64,000 nt of DNA from Gonapodya prolifera JEL478 (Eukaryota > Monoblepharomycota > Monoblepharidomycetes > Monoblepharidales > Gonapodyaceae), in NCBI GenBank assembly GCA_001574975.1, contig KQ965758.1:328096-392095 (forward strand), written 5' to 3'. This document shows, piece after piece, positions 45,427 to 55,925 of this stretch. Both the position numbers and the translations under genes were made by a program. The notes under the pieces were generated by a model that saw only the letters and a list, made by a program, of their open reading frames with translations, was not told where the DNA came from and searched no databases. Position 1 is the first letter of the stretch. Each line of letters starts with the position of its first letter.

Positions 45427-45922
45427 GACGTTACCGCACCGTTGTATACACGGGTTCGGTTGGGAGAGGGGCAGTGACGGTGACAGTGACAGTACCTCCG
45501 TGCTAATTGGATTGGGTTTGTTGTAACTTTCGTCACAAGTAGGACAGTATGGATACATACTTTTGTTACTTTTTAACCTAAGTAGTCGACTATTAGAGAG
45601 CACCTTCTTTGGTACGAATTATAGAGCTATTTCCGGGTTCCCTCCAACTGTACTTCCCGGTTTAGTTTCACACTCTGGACATGTCGGAACTCAGTTACTT
45701 ATTATTATTCGGGCACCAATGGTCTCTAACCATGCGGTAATAGGTGGCAGTTGGTGTTTATCCTGTCGTTGGTACCAGTTTTCACCGAAGCACTGGCAGG
45801 GTGCCCAGCCGGTCCCTGCGGGCGGCATTTGATACTATAATGTTCGTCGGAATAGATCGGAACTCGGTTCCGTTTGCGTCGTCTCGTCGGCTTACGCCGC
45901 TTGTTGCGCTCCGTTACTGGCA
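45427..45922. other. intergenic
   Basis: About 500 bp between plus-strand genes. No specific feature was recognised. Confidence 0.5.
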
Positions 45923-47536
45923 ATGGCTCCGTCTGCACAGACAACGCTGGTGACCGCATCCCTTTGCGTGACGCAGGTCGTTGTCACGTATGGCAATACC
46001 TGTATCACGGCCGCACTTCCCACCAGTGAGTCTGGAGTTGGACGAAGAGGAGCCGTCGTGGATTCGTCTGACGTTTGAAAATCGGGACAAGTCGCGAATG
46101 AGCTGAACATCAGCGAAGCCAACATCCAATGGCCACTGATCGCCTTCTCTATCGCCTTCGGTGGCTTCCTCATTCTTTTCGGTCGCATCGCGGACCTCTT
46201 TGGTCGAAAACGAATGACGCTCGTCGGGCTCGCTTGGACATTTTGCTGGTGCCTTGTCGCGTCCTTCTCCCGGAACGAAATTATGCTCGATATCGCCATG
46301 GCGATGCAAGGACTGGGTGCTGCAATGAGCATCCCAGCCGCCATGGGGATCATTTCGGTGATTCATACGACCGAACAGAGCAGGAACGCGGCGATTTCGT
46401 TCTTTGGCGCCATGAATCCGCTTGGAGCCGTTTCGGGGATCTTGATCGGGGCCGCGTTTACAGAGAAGGTCGGGTGGCGAAATGCTGTTTGCAAGAGCCC
46501 CTCAGTAAACAAACGTCTTCGATAACGGCGGGCCCATCGCCCCCAACGTCTATCGCTCCTCTTACATCATCGTTGCGTTCATCCTCGCAGCCATTCTGCT
46601 CTCTGCGTACGCAGTGTTGGAGTCCGAATTTGCCAAGAATCCGCTCGTTTCCCGGTCTATCTGGAAGATCCCGGGAATACCGCTGCTCATGTTGATGACG
46701 CTCACTGTGCAAATGAGCTTCTTCTCCCTTGCGACATATGGCACGTTTTTGTGAGTTGCCTTGGAGTTTTCGAACGTGAGTTTGATCTGTACGCGTGTTC
46801 CCGTTATTACCTTGAGAGTCCTGTGACTGCCGCACTGCATTTTACCCTCATCGCAATAACTGGATTCATCGTTGCCACACTCTCCGGATATATTGGTGTG
46901 TATATGTGGTTTCAATTTCCGAAAAACAATGACGCCTGATACTTATGTACTCCATTCAATATGCAGTTACACATGTCCGAAGTTTGTCCATCCTTATTCT
47001 TCTGGGATCATGTCTTCTAGCGACGGAATGTGCGTTGTTCGCCACCGCCGGTGTCGAAACATCGTAGTGGGCGAAACCTTTTCCGGGCCTAATTTTGAGG
47101 TGATTATTGACCCACCCATGACGATGATTCATAACCGAAGGAGCTCATCCATCGTCTTCTTCAAGTATTGCTGGTTTTCGAATTGATCTTCAACTCTCTC
47201 TCCGTCAAGTTTATCACCGGCGCTCCCATCATGGAGCGGGCCATCGCCGGTGCCGTCTTCAATACCTGCGTGCAACTCGGAGAGGCCCTGACGCTATCGA
47301 TTGCAGCCGCCATAGTAGCCACGACAGTCGCCGGCTACGTGGATCCATCGTCCCCTCAGGCTCTTGCATCAGGTTACAACAGGGTCTCTTTTGTGAACTG
47401 TGCCCTTGCAGGGGTCACGGGTCTCTTGGCGTGTTATATGTGGGCTCGGCCATCCCAGGCGGGGGACGACAAAGTGTCTCAAAACACTGATGAAGTGTTG
47501 GTTTCGCAGTACTCGGGTGGTGAGCACTCCAAGTGA
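45923..47536 (+). pseudogene. MFS transporter (DHA2-like), broken copy 1
   Basis: The ATG at 45923 and LCVTQVVVTYGNTCITAALP match the intact neighbour. An intron at about 46021-46086 joins LPT|IANELNISEANIQWP, the usual start of a DHA2 drug/H+ antiporter. Motif A (GRIADLFGRKR) and the next helices are present. After VGWRN about 80 codons present in copy 2 (from FYVPLGLEATAF to LLTFALS) are missing, so the reading jumps to GGPIAPNVYRSSYIIVAF in another frame. Further on, a TAG replaces the Tyr codon of the paralogue's SYWARPF. The C-terminal part (ITGAPIMERAIAGAVFN) remains readable to 47536. The internal deletion and nonsense codon make a working 14-helix transporter very unlikely. Confidence 0.8.
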
Positions 47537-47950
47537 CGAAGGAAGAGTCGGAGTGACGATGGACCACAAGGATGATTACTTGGTTGCACGGAGCAATGTA
47601 TTTTTATTTAATGACACTTGAACAATGGCTATTGCACTCCCTGGCCGGCTAATGTATATCAAGCGTTCAGGGTAACCGAAAGGTTAAGCGAACCGCCGAA
47701 TCTCGCCATGCAGCCGAAACGGCGGACACGTTACAGTCAAAGGCGTGCTTGGTGAATGTCTCCGGCGGACTCCCTTGTGGTGATTTCTCGTATTCCCTGC
47801 ATTCCTCAGTATGCAGCCGTGTTTGTCGGGGGACTCGCCGAATCGGCAGCGCTCCGAAGATGGCCCACCATCCTTTGTCGTCGCGTCAACAAAAGGTCCC
47901 AAGTGGCTTAGAGGATACCTTTCTCGTCTCTCCGCAAGCGCAGCCTTGAC
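47537..47950. other. intergenic between the MFS copies
   Basis: About 410 bp. It presumably carries the promoter of the intact copy. No motif was recognised. Confidence 0.5.
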
Positions 47951-49838
47951 ATGCCACCTCCGCGGACGACATTGGCCACCGCTGCACTCTGCGTGACGCA
48001 GTTCGTGGTAACGTACGCGAACTCCTGCATCACAGCAGCTCTTCCAACAGGTTCGTGCTCAGACAGAAGGGTCATCGTGCGTTCAAAAGCGTTTTAACCG
48101 TTATCTATTCAACAAGCTGCTCGCGAGCTGAACATCAGCGAAGCCAACTTGCAGTGGCCCATAATAACCTTCTCTATCGCATTCGGTGGCTTTCTTATAC
48201 TTTTCGGTCGTATTGCCGACCTCTTTGGCAAGAAACGGACGACGCTCGTCGGGCTCGCTTGGTCCTTGTGCTGGTGCCTGGTCGCTTCCTTCTCCCGTAA
48301 TGAAATTATGCTCGATATCGCCATGGCAATGCAGGGACTGGGCGCAGCAATGAGTATTCCTGCCGCCATGGGGATCATTTCGATCATCCACACCACCGAA
48401 GACGCTAGGAACGCCGCGCTTTCCATTTTCGGAGCCATGAATGCACTGGGCGCCGTTTCAGGCATTTTGATGGGGGCCGTGTTTACACAGACGGTCGGGT
48501 GGAGAAACATGTTTTACGTGCCCCTCGGTTTGGAAGCGACTGCGTTCGTGATTGGAGCGCTTGCAATTCCGTCGACTGCGGACTTCAAAATCGAACCTGA
48601 AGATTCTAAGCCTGCTGACGATCTTGACGAGTCTCCCGAAAATCAAAACGCCGCGGATGTTCCCCACCAGGAAAGTGGTCGTGTCAACGTCGTTGGAGCA
48701 GTTTTGATCACGGCTGGATTCACTCTTCTGACGTTCGCCCTATCGTGAGTCCTGCTTTGGCTTCTTCCCGAAAATCGTTCAAGTACTGATGTATCGAACC
48801 GCACGAAAAGTGGCGGAGCGATCGCACCCAACGGCTATGGATCGTCATACATCGTGGTCGCCTTTCTTTTCGGGGCGCTCTGCCTCGTCGGCTTTCTGAC
48901 ATTCGATATAAAGTTTGCCAAGAATCCTCTCATCCCAAGGGCGTTTTGGAAGGCGCCAGGAATGCCTGTGTTGATGGTGATGACGATAACTGCCGAAATG
49001 AGTTTCTTTTCGCTTGTGACCTATTGCACGTTCTTGTGAGTTCTAAGTACTCTCATCTTTACACTGATGCCGATTTACAACTATAAACCATTTCCCTCAG
49101 TTTCCAAAGGGTATATCTCGACACACCGCTCATTGCAGCATTGCACTTCCTCCCTATCGCAGTGACCGGTGCCTTTGTGGCATCGATGTGCGGGTTCATT
49201 TGTGAGAGCATCCAGAACACAGTGTAGTTTTCGAAGGTGTTTGACCTCTCGTTTGCACAGTCACCCGCGTCAGCAATCTCTCTTACGTCTTCACATTTGG
49301 CTCATGCTGTTTGTTGACGGCCTGTGCACTCTTCGGAACTACGGATGTCGACACGTCATACTGGGCACGCCCATTCCCGAGCTTGATTTTGGCGTGAGTG
49401 GCGTGTGGTTGTCGTTCTTAGCGCGATGGCTCACCTGCACTGCGTATCACCCACATCAGCGTTGGAGGATTCGAACTCATCTTCAACTCTCTCGCGATCA
49501 AAATTGTCACCGGAGCTCCACCTTCGGAACGATCTATCGCCGGGGCCATTTTCAACGCATGCTCCCAGCTAGGTGAAGCTTTGACTCTCAGCATTGCGAT
49601 CCCGCTCGTCACCGGTGCAGTTGAGAGGTTCGAGGACCCAACTTCTCCTCAAGCACTTGCAGCCGGATACAGTAGGGTTCTGTTCCTCGACGCTGGACTG
49701 GCAGGACTCACGGGACTCTTGGCCTGTGTCTTTTGGGTTCAATCAGCTTCCGCTTCTCGAAAGCAGCAGAGCCAACAAAATGATGAGGTTCTTCAAAACA
49801 AAGAATACGACATTGTTGATGTGGGAGAGCAGAAGTGA
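47951..49838 (+). CDS. MFS transporter (DHA2-like, about 14 helices), intact copy 2
   Basis: Exons: 47951-48050, 48117-48744, 48811-49035, 49101-49201, 49261-49393 and 49460-49838. Introns are 59-66 bp and every join keeps frame with copy 1 as a guide. Motifs include LPTAARELNISEANLQWP, motif A GRIADLFGKKR and MQGLGAAMSIPAAMGII. VGWRNMFYVPLG lies at the centre and GAPPSERSIAGAIFNACSQL near the end. An acidic loop (PEDSKPADDLDESPEN) separates the two halves, and the C-terminal tail is polar. The family exports drugs, siderophores or other small molecules by proton antiport at the plasma or vacuolar membrane. The substrate is not predictable, and no biosynthetic gene cluster is seen around it. 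Confidence 0.88.
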
Positions 49839-50348
49839 ACGTAATGGGCTTTGGAAACACTCACCATCGCATTATATACTTCGAGAAAAAGCAGAGACAC
49901 CCCACTTCGGTGTTCTCCGAGAAAAGCAAGGGCACCCCCCTCATCGTGTACTTCGAGAAAAACTGAAAAAGCATCGTTTACGTGACAATCCAGATACCAT
50001 TTGTATTGCAAATGAAAAAGAAACGATGTGGTTACCGGAAACTTCGAAGTCGAGGGAAAATATTCTAATCACGACGTCCCCGCAATTCGAGATATGTCAC
50101 AGAAACAATTTTCGATACCTTTTCCTACACGCGTGCCTACATTATTACACCTGACGAGGCAGGTACGAATATATACGAAGGGACACCGTGGGTTGCAGTT
50201 ACATGAATACTTCTCAGAGGCTGACTCGTCCTGCATGGCATCGAGTCGCACACTTTCTTGCAAGTCGTGTTGAAATTCGGCTCAATCTCCTCCCAGCAGG
50301 CGATGCTCACTGACGTCTTACTAGATTACCCCCACAACAAAAAACCCC
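49839..50348. other. intergenic with a short imperfect direct repeat
   Basis: TACTTCGAGAAAAAG-like units begin at about 49877, 49911 and 49949, each followed by an A/C-rich spacer with CACCCC. This looks like a decayed tandem repeat of about 36 bp. The region separates convergent genes. Confidence 0.5.
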
Positions 50349-53004
50349 TCATTCGTGCTCCCAATAACGTGAGTCCGACCCGCCAGATTGCGGCCCTCCT
50401 CCAGATTGTCCATTCCCAGACTGTCCATTTTCAAAAGGGCCCGTCTTCGGTGACATGACAGCCTCTTTCGAGAAAGGTCCGCCCTGGCCAAGCCAACCTT
50501 CAAGGACCGATTTCACGTCTACCCGTCCTCCCGGAGCACCTCCTTGGGCACCATACGTTGCTGTGCCATTCCCGTTCGCGGTCGGTCCGCCTCCGCTGCT
50601 CCCCGTACGTGTTCGCGTGGCACTCGTGCCCGACCCATCACCCCCGCCCCCAGGTCCTTGCGCATCGCGCCCGTTAAGAGATCCATACTGTCCAGATCCA
50701 GGAGCACTGCCCGGCGAAGGAAACCCATATGCGCCAGCCGGACTGTAGCCACTACCGGCGCCATTCATCAGCGCGCTCGGGGACCCAGTTGACTGACCCT
50801 GTCGATATGCGTAGTTGTCTCGCGGATCCAGCGTAGTCGCTATGGAAGCATAGCCCGTTTCGGGTGTACGTGATTGTGGCTGACCCGGGGACCGGGGGGA
50901 ATACCCTTGGGGCGGTCGACCCGGCCCCGCCCCCACATCAAACGATCCCCGCGCATCAAACGAGTTCCGAGCCATGGCCGAGATGGCATCCGCGCTTGCC
51001 GTGCGGGATACGGTAGACGGGGGTACGACGGTGGAGACCGAGGAGGAGGACGAGGCGGTGGATGGTTGACGATCGAGCGGTGAGGAGCCCAGCGTCGCAT
51101 CAGACGATGTGCGGAGGAGGTTGGGATGGTTGGAGAGATTAGAGCGGGGATTTTGCCCGTTATTGCTGCGGAGTCTGAGGATGGAAAGGGTGATTGAGTG
51201 GTGGTAGTGTAGGAATTATTTGGTTAGACTGCTTGAACACAATCAAGGGCTCTCCACCTCGTGGAATTTTCTTCAATATCCGCATTGGACGCAATGTCCG
51301 TCCTAGTTCGCCTCGAAACCAGGTCAACACTCACTTTTGGAAGAGGGCTGCAACCACACTCATTTTCGGAGCAATGCCCTCCACATCCGCCCGTTGCAGG
51401 ACCTCAAGTGGCAACTCGTAGAACTGCACTCTGTCCCACAAATCCTGTCTCGCTGCGTCATTGAGCCAAGGCTTGGTCCTATGCACAGCAATGTACCCTC
51501 GCACCAGTGTGTAGGTCTCGCTGGGCGTCCACAGAATAGCGCTGGGAACTGAGCGAATTCGACCATCGGAGTAGAGAGACGAGGGGCTTTCGGAGGGAGG
51601 GTTGACTGGACGAGGGGAAGGTGCCAGTCCGGTGGCATGGTCGGCTGCTCGGAGGAAGAATTCGATAGAAGACCCGGAGAGGGCGGAAGGATCTTCCTTG
51701 AGAACCTCGGCAGCAGCGTCGAGAATGGTGTGTTCAGGCGTTCCCGCCATTCGCCACAATCTTTCCAGGTCCTGGATTTCGGCACGCTCAAACGACACCC
51801 GCGACCACAACGCAGCGGCCGCATTAGGACTCAGAGGCATATTCGTGCGCTGCTTCACGTCAACAAAGTTGCGCACGAGCTCAAAGTGTTTGGAAGGCTC
51901 CACGTTGTCCAGGATGTGTGCAAAGGCCTCGGACGAGGTTATGGCAAGGACGAGCTCGTCCGTGTCCACACTGCCTGCGACCTCGACGAGACGCAGAGTG
52001 GCGGACTGCGCGATTTCGGGCTCCTCCCATCGTCGAGCCTGCACCGCGATGGAGTGAAGCTCGTCTGGAGGTGTGTCAGCGTCCGGGTCGACAAGGGAGT
52101 CGCGAAGAATGAGGTCATAGTAGGAGCGGAGTTCGATCAGTTCGAACATGTTGGATATGCGGTGGATGCCTAGGATGAGGTCCCACTGTCGTTCCGGCAC
52201 GGGCATTGTGGAAATGTCCATCAACTCGTCCGAGTACATGTACCACAGGATGAAGCCCAAGGCTTCGTGCAGAAGTTCGTGGTCAGGAAAAGAAGGGAGG
52301 TCATACATGGGGATACCCGTGGCGGAGAGTTCCGTCGGACGGTTCTGGGTGAACAGTTCGTCGAAGAACTGGGATCGTTGTGCGAGTACTACACGATGCG
52401 CGGGGAAAGTGCTCAGCTGGCGAATTCACAGCGGAGCGGCGAAACAGAAAATATTCAGATAGATAAGTGGGAGTCGAAGGCGAATGTTGGTTGTGGAAAT
52501 TCGATGGAGAGAGAAGCACGAGGAAGGTCGTGTTGGAGTTGAGTGCGGAGGAAGGACGCGTCCAGAAGGGGAAAGAAAGGCGGCAGGACAAGGCACAGAG
52601 AGCAAGGAGTACCCGGAGTAGGTACGCGGGGTAAGTCCCCCATTCGGATTCCCGAGCAGCGTCAATTCTCGATCACGCACCTTCCCTTCATTCGTCCGCA
52701 CTTTCAGGACAGCATCAACGAACTTGGTCGACTTCAAGAACGGAACAAAGCCGATCGAAGACGCGGGCATCGACTGAGGCGGCACCACGTTCTGCCCTCT
52801 GCTGCTTCTCTTCCCGGGGTCTCGAGACTTTGCCCGCTTCTTTCCAGCCGGAGACCCGGACCGTCCTCCCGAGCGCGCCGACTTGGCAGGTTTCGGCGAC
52901 ACGGACCTCGTCCTGTCCTCGACCGCCATGGACGGTGGGCGCGGACTCTTTGCTGACCGGTGACTCCCTGCGGAACTCTCCATCCCGCTGCTCCGACCGC
53001 GCAA
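50349..53004 (-). CDS. BTB/POZ-domain protein, paralogue 1
   Basis: Three exons. Exon 1 (53004-52681) begins MRGRSSGMESSAGS, is basic and Ser-rich, and ends in the start of the BTB fold (FLKSTKFVDAVLKVRTNEGK). After a 264-bp intron exon 2 (52416-51335) continues LSTFPAHRVVLAQRSQFFDE and a helical C-terminal BACK-like region to VVAALFQ. An apparent TGA stop there overlaps a GTGAGT donor. Splicing over 51334-51175 to an acceptor CCTCAG gives KLRSNNGQNPRSN and a Ser/Gly-rich tail (exon 3, 51174-50349) ending SRYWEHE. The paralogue at 55926-58760 has exactly the same structure, including the start MRGR and the RSN after the last junction. BTB proteins dimerise and often serve as Cullin-3 adaptors; targets are unknown. 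Confidence 0.8.
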
Positions 53005-54781
53005 CCCTTATTATCCAAATATCCCGCTGAGTGTTCTCGCCTTCGCCGGTGGCAGCAAGCAATCAGTCTCGTTACCGTCCGCACCAAAGTGTGTTCCAAA
53101 TCGAAGGGATGTTTGATGCCCGGGCCATCACCAACACAATATACAATATATTCATTGCTTCGAAAGTCAAGTACTACCCCGATGCACCCACGCACCGAAC
53201 ACATGCACCCACGCACCGAACATTTATGAAACTATCAATTCCCTTTTGCCACCGCGTTGCTGCCGGCCCGCCTCCGCCCCCTTGACATCCCTTTACCCAT
53301 ATTATACATAAGGGTCCCACATCCAAAACCACAACACTGAACCTCTGTGGTTTCTGTGTAAAGCGACTGTTAGATACTCGTGGAGCTGGCTTTCCGCCCA
53401 GTATTCCTATGGTGGTGGGAAAACTCTCCTTCACTTTTGACCTGCTTCTCATCAACGAGAATTCATCGACTCTCTACAGCTCACATTTGACTAAAGTGCT
53501 CCAAAGATCGAGGCTGTTACCCCGTGATAAGCGCGAAGAAACCATTTCAACTGTGTCGAGGGCAGACACTGGTCCATCATGGAGCGATTTCAAGCTCCAC
53601 ATTGCTTCATGAAGCGTTTACTCTCAAGAAGTTGAAGTGCAACGTTTCAAGAGTGCATAGTAATCCAAATCAGGGAGGCAACTTACCCTCCGCCGTAAAA
53701 TAAAAGCGGAGTCAGTGACCGCGTCCCCTCTGCCGCGCTCAGAAAATGCTTTCAGCATCGCTCCAAGCATACCACGCCTGGTTCTTGTGCTTCTCGGATT
53801 CTCCGCCCTCGAGGGCCTGGCGATCAGAAATTTCAGGGCACGGGGATGGCGGAAGGACACGTGACTCACGGGGCGCAAAGGAGTTCGCCCGGAGACCTGA
53901 AATGCTCCATCGGAGGCCCGAGTAATCGTGAAGCGTGGCACCGGCAATTGCTCTGTGCTGTGACTGGGGTCGAGTTGTTTCCCCGCGGAAGGGCACCGCG
54001 ACCGGTATTATTATTTGTTTATCCATGATGCTCGTTTTCGCTAAAGCTAACCCTACTGAGAGAAAGTATAAATTTGGGTCACGGCGTGTACCGCTCTAAC
54101 AAGGATGTTGCTTTGGCAGGAGAAAGCAAGAATAAGACCACAAGACGAGACAAGCCGTATGTAAGGACCTGACGAGCGTGGGGTTTGGCAATTGGCGTCA
54201 CACCAGGTCCCATCATACTCGACCTGTCTTTGGAGGTGGGGGACACGACGTGGGATGGGAATGCGACGCCCAATATTTCTCTTGCGCACACGGAAGTACA
54301 GCGATAGGACGCCAAGTTCGAACTGAGAGGACTAGCAAGAAACAGACGTGTTGCTGCATGAAGTGATACGCCCTGGTATTGGCTGGTGGTCGTCGTAGAA
54401 GTGCGGGTGATTATTGCCGGCAGGTTCAGAAGGTTCATAAGGAAACGATGAACGCGGGTAATGCTTTTCCGGCAGGTTCATAAGGCTCATAGAAACGAGC
54501 GGGAATGGGGGAAAATGAAAGGGGGAATTCACAAGAAGTTGAACGTAAATGGCAAATATATTGGAAAGTCTTCGTAGGGAGAAGTGCGAAGTTGCGATGC
54601 TCTTCACAATGGGCACATGTTTGCGACCTCTCGATTACCCTTCGTGGAGTGTGTTTCAGTGTCGGCAAGTCCTTGTGGGTGAAAGAAAGCGGGAGGACTA
54701 TTTGGTCAAGCCACAATCCGAACTCAGCAATAGCTCTGCGCCCAACGTGACGACACACACAGGAAGACCCGAACGCCAAGC
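53005..54781. other. gene-free stretch
   Basis: About 1.8 kb. Short ORFs on both strands without convincing codon bias or splice logic. The first part is the upstream region of BTB paralogue 1. A duplicated CACCCACGCACCGAACA at about 53184-53222 is a small direct repeat. Confidence 0.5.
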
Positions 54782-55514
54782 ATGGCCGACTACCCATCGC
54801 AACGCTCGAACGACGGCGCTGGTATGATGGGCCAACATTTCGGTGGGCTCCTCTTTGCTGGTGTTTCCTTTGTACCCGTGTGGTTTGTCGACGACCTTTC
54901 ATCTCATTCCGCACGATCTCCGTCCATCAGATGCCTCTAAAACCCCACAACAGCAGGATCAGACAAGACTCAGTTACCGTATTACCCAGCCAAGAGCTCT
55001 GGCAACTGAAACGTCATCGCGTACTGGAACGCCACGTTAACAGCAACTGTCCCCACCTGGCAGAGTCGATGACCCCTCTGAGTCCCCAATGACACCTTCA
55101 CGTCCAATTCTCCCCGGAGGAAGCAACAGTGCGGGAGTTGGAAACCGCGGTGCTGGTCAGCAAGGTGAGTCTGTTATGACGTGTTGGCGCCTACGAACCC
55201 CATTTTACTGACCCATTCCCAGATTCCACCGCTCAGGCTGTACCAGCGCCGCCGTATCACTTTATTTACGACATTCCGCCGCTGTACAATGGGTCGAACA
55301 GGAACCCATGCCACCTCAGGGAGGGCTAGGAAAGACGTATGCTGAAACGTTTGGGAAAACGAGGGAGGTGGCACCCTCGCCCACGTCAGAGGAATTGAGT
55401 TCGGAAATGTTTCACCAGCTCGCCTTTGGAATGTTAAACGCCGCGTTCGCGAGAGGAGAAAAGATGAAGACTGGGGACCAGGCCGGTCCCACAGAGCATG
55501 GAGCGGCACCATAG
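54782..55514 (+). CDS. small Pro/Gln-rich hypothetical protein, exons provisional
   Basis: Unrecognised. The ATG at 54782 gives MADYPSQRSNDGAG and runs to a likely donor. An exon after a GTTAACAG acceptor (about 55041) reads QLSPPGRVDDPSESPMTPS and PILPGGSNSAG, and a GTGAGT..CCCAG intron (about 55165-55223) joins it to DSTAQAVPAPPYHFIYDIPP. A last frame, LGKTYAETFGKTREVAPSP then EMFHQLAFGMLNAAFARGE, ends at 55514. The step between the last two is out of phase and not resolved. YHFIYDIPP and the final helix look conserved rather than random, but I name no family. Confidence 0.4.
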
Positions 55515-55925
55515 CGACTAGCGTGGGCGCTCGAAAGAGAGCACAGAAATGGGAACTATGCGTGCATGATTTAGGATGAACTGTTCACATTCTTTTGAAA
55601 TGCAAGAATGTCTTTCGTCAACACTGCATAATGAAAGCGGGTCGAGGCGACGGGATTTACAATCACATGAGCGGGTGAACTAGCTTGAATTCCGCACAGG
55701 GAGGAGACGTGCCTTCTCCTTTTGGTTGCTCGCATGTCGAGGATACTTTTGAGGTTGAGGACTCACTTATCTAGAAACCCCCAAAACGAGCACGACCAAC
55801 AGCGTACGCGCATCACCATTGCTCTATTATCCAACCATAAAAAAGAACACTTGTAGTCTGTACACATTTTCTCCACTACAACACCGCACTCCACGCCAAA
55901 CAACTCTCGCTCCAAGCCCCTAGTC
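55515..55925. other. intergenic, convergent
   Basis: About 410 bp between convergent gene ends. No feature was recognised. Confidence 0.5.
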
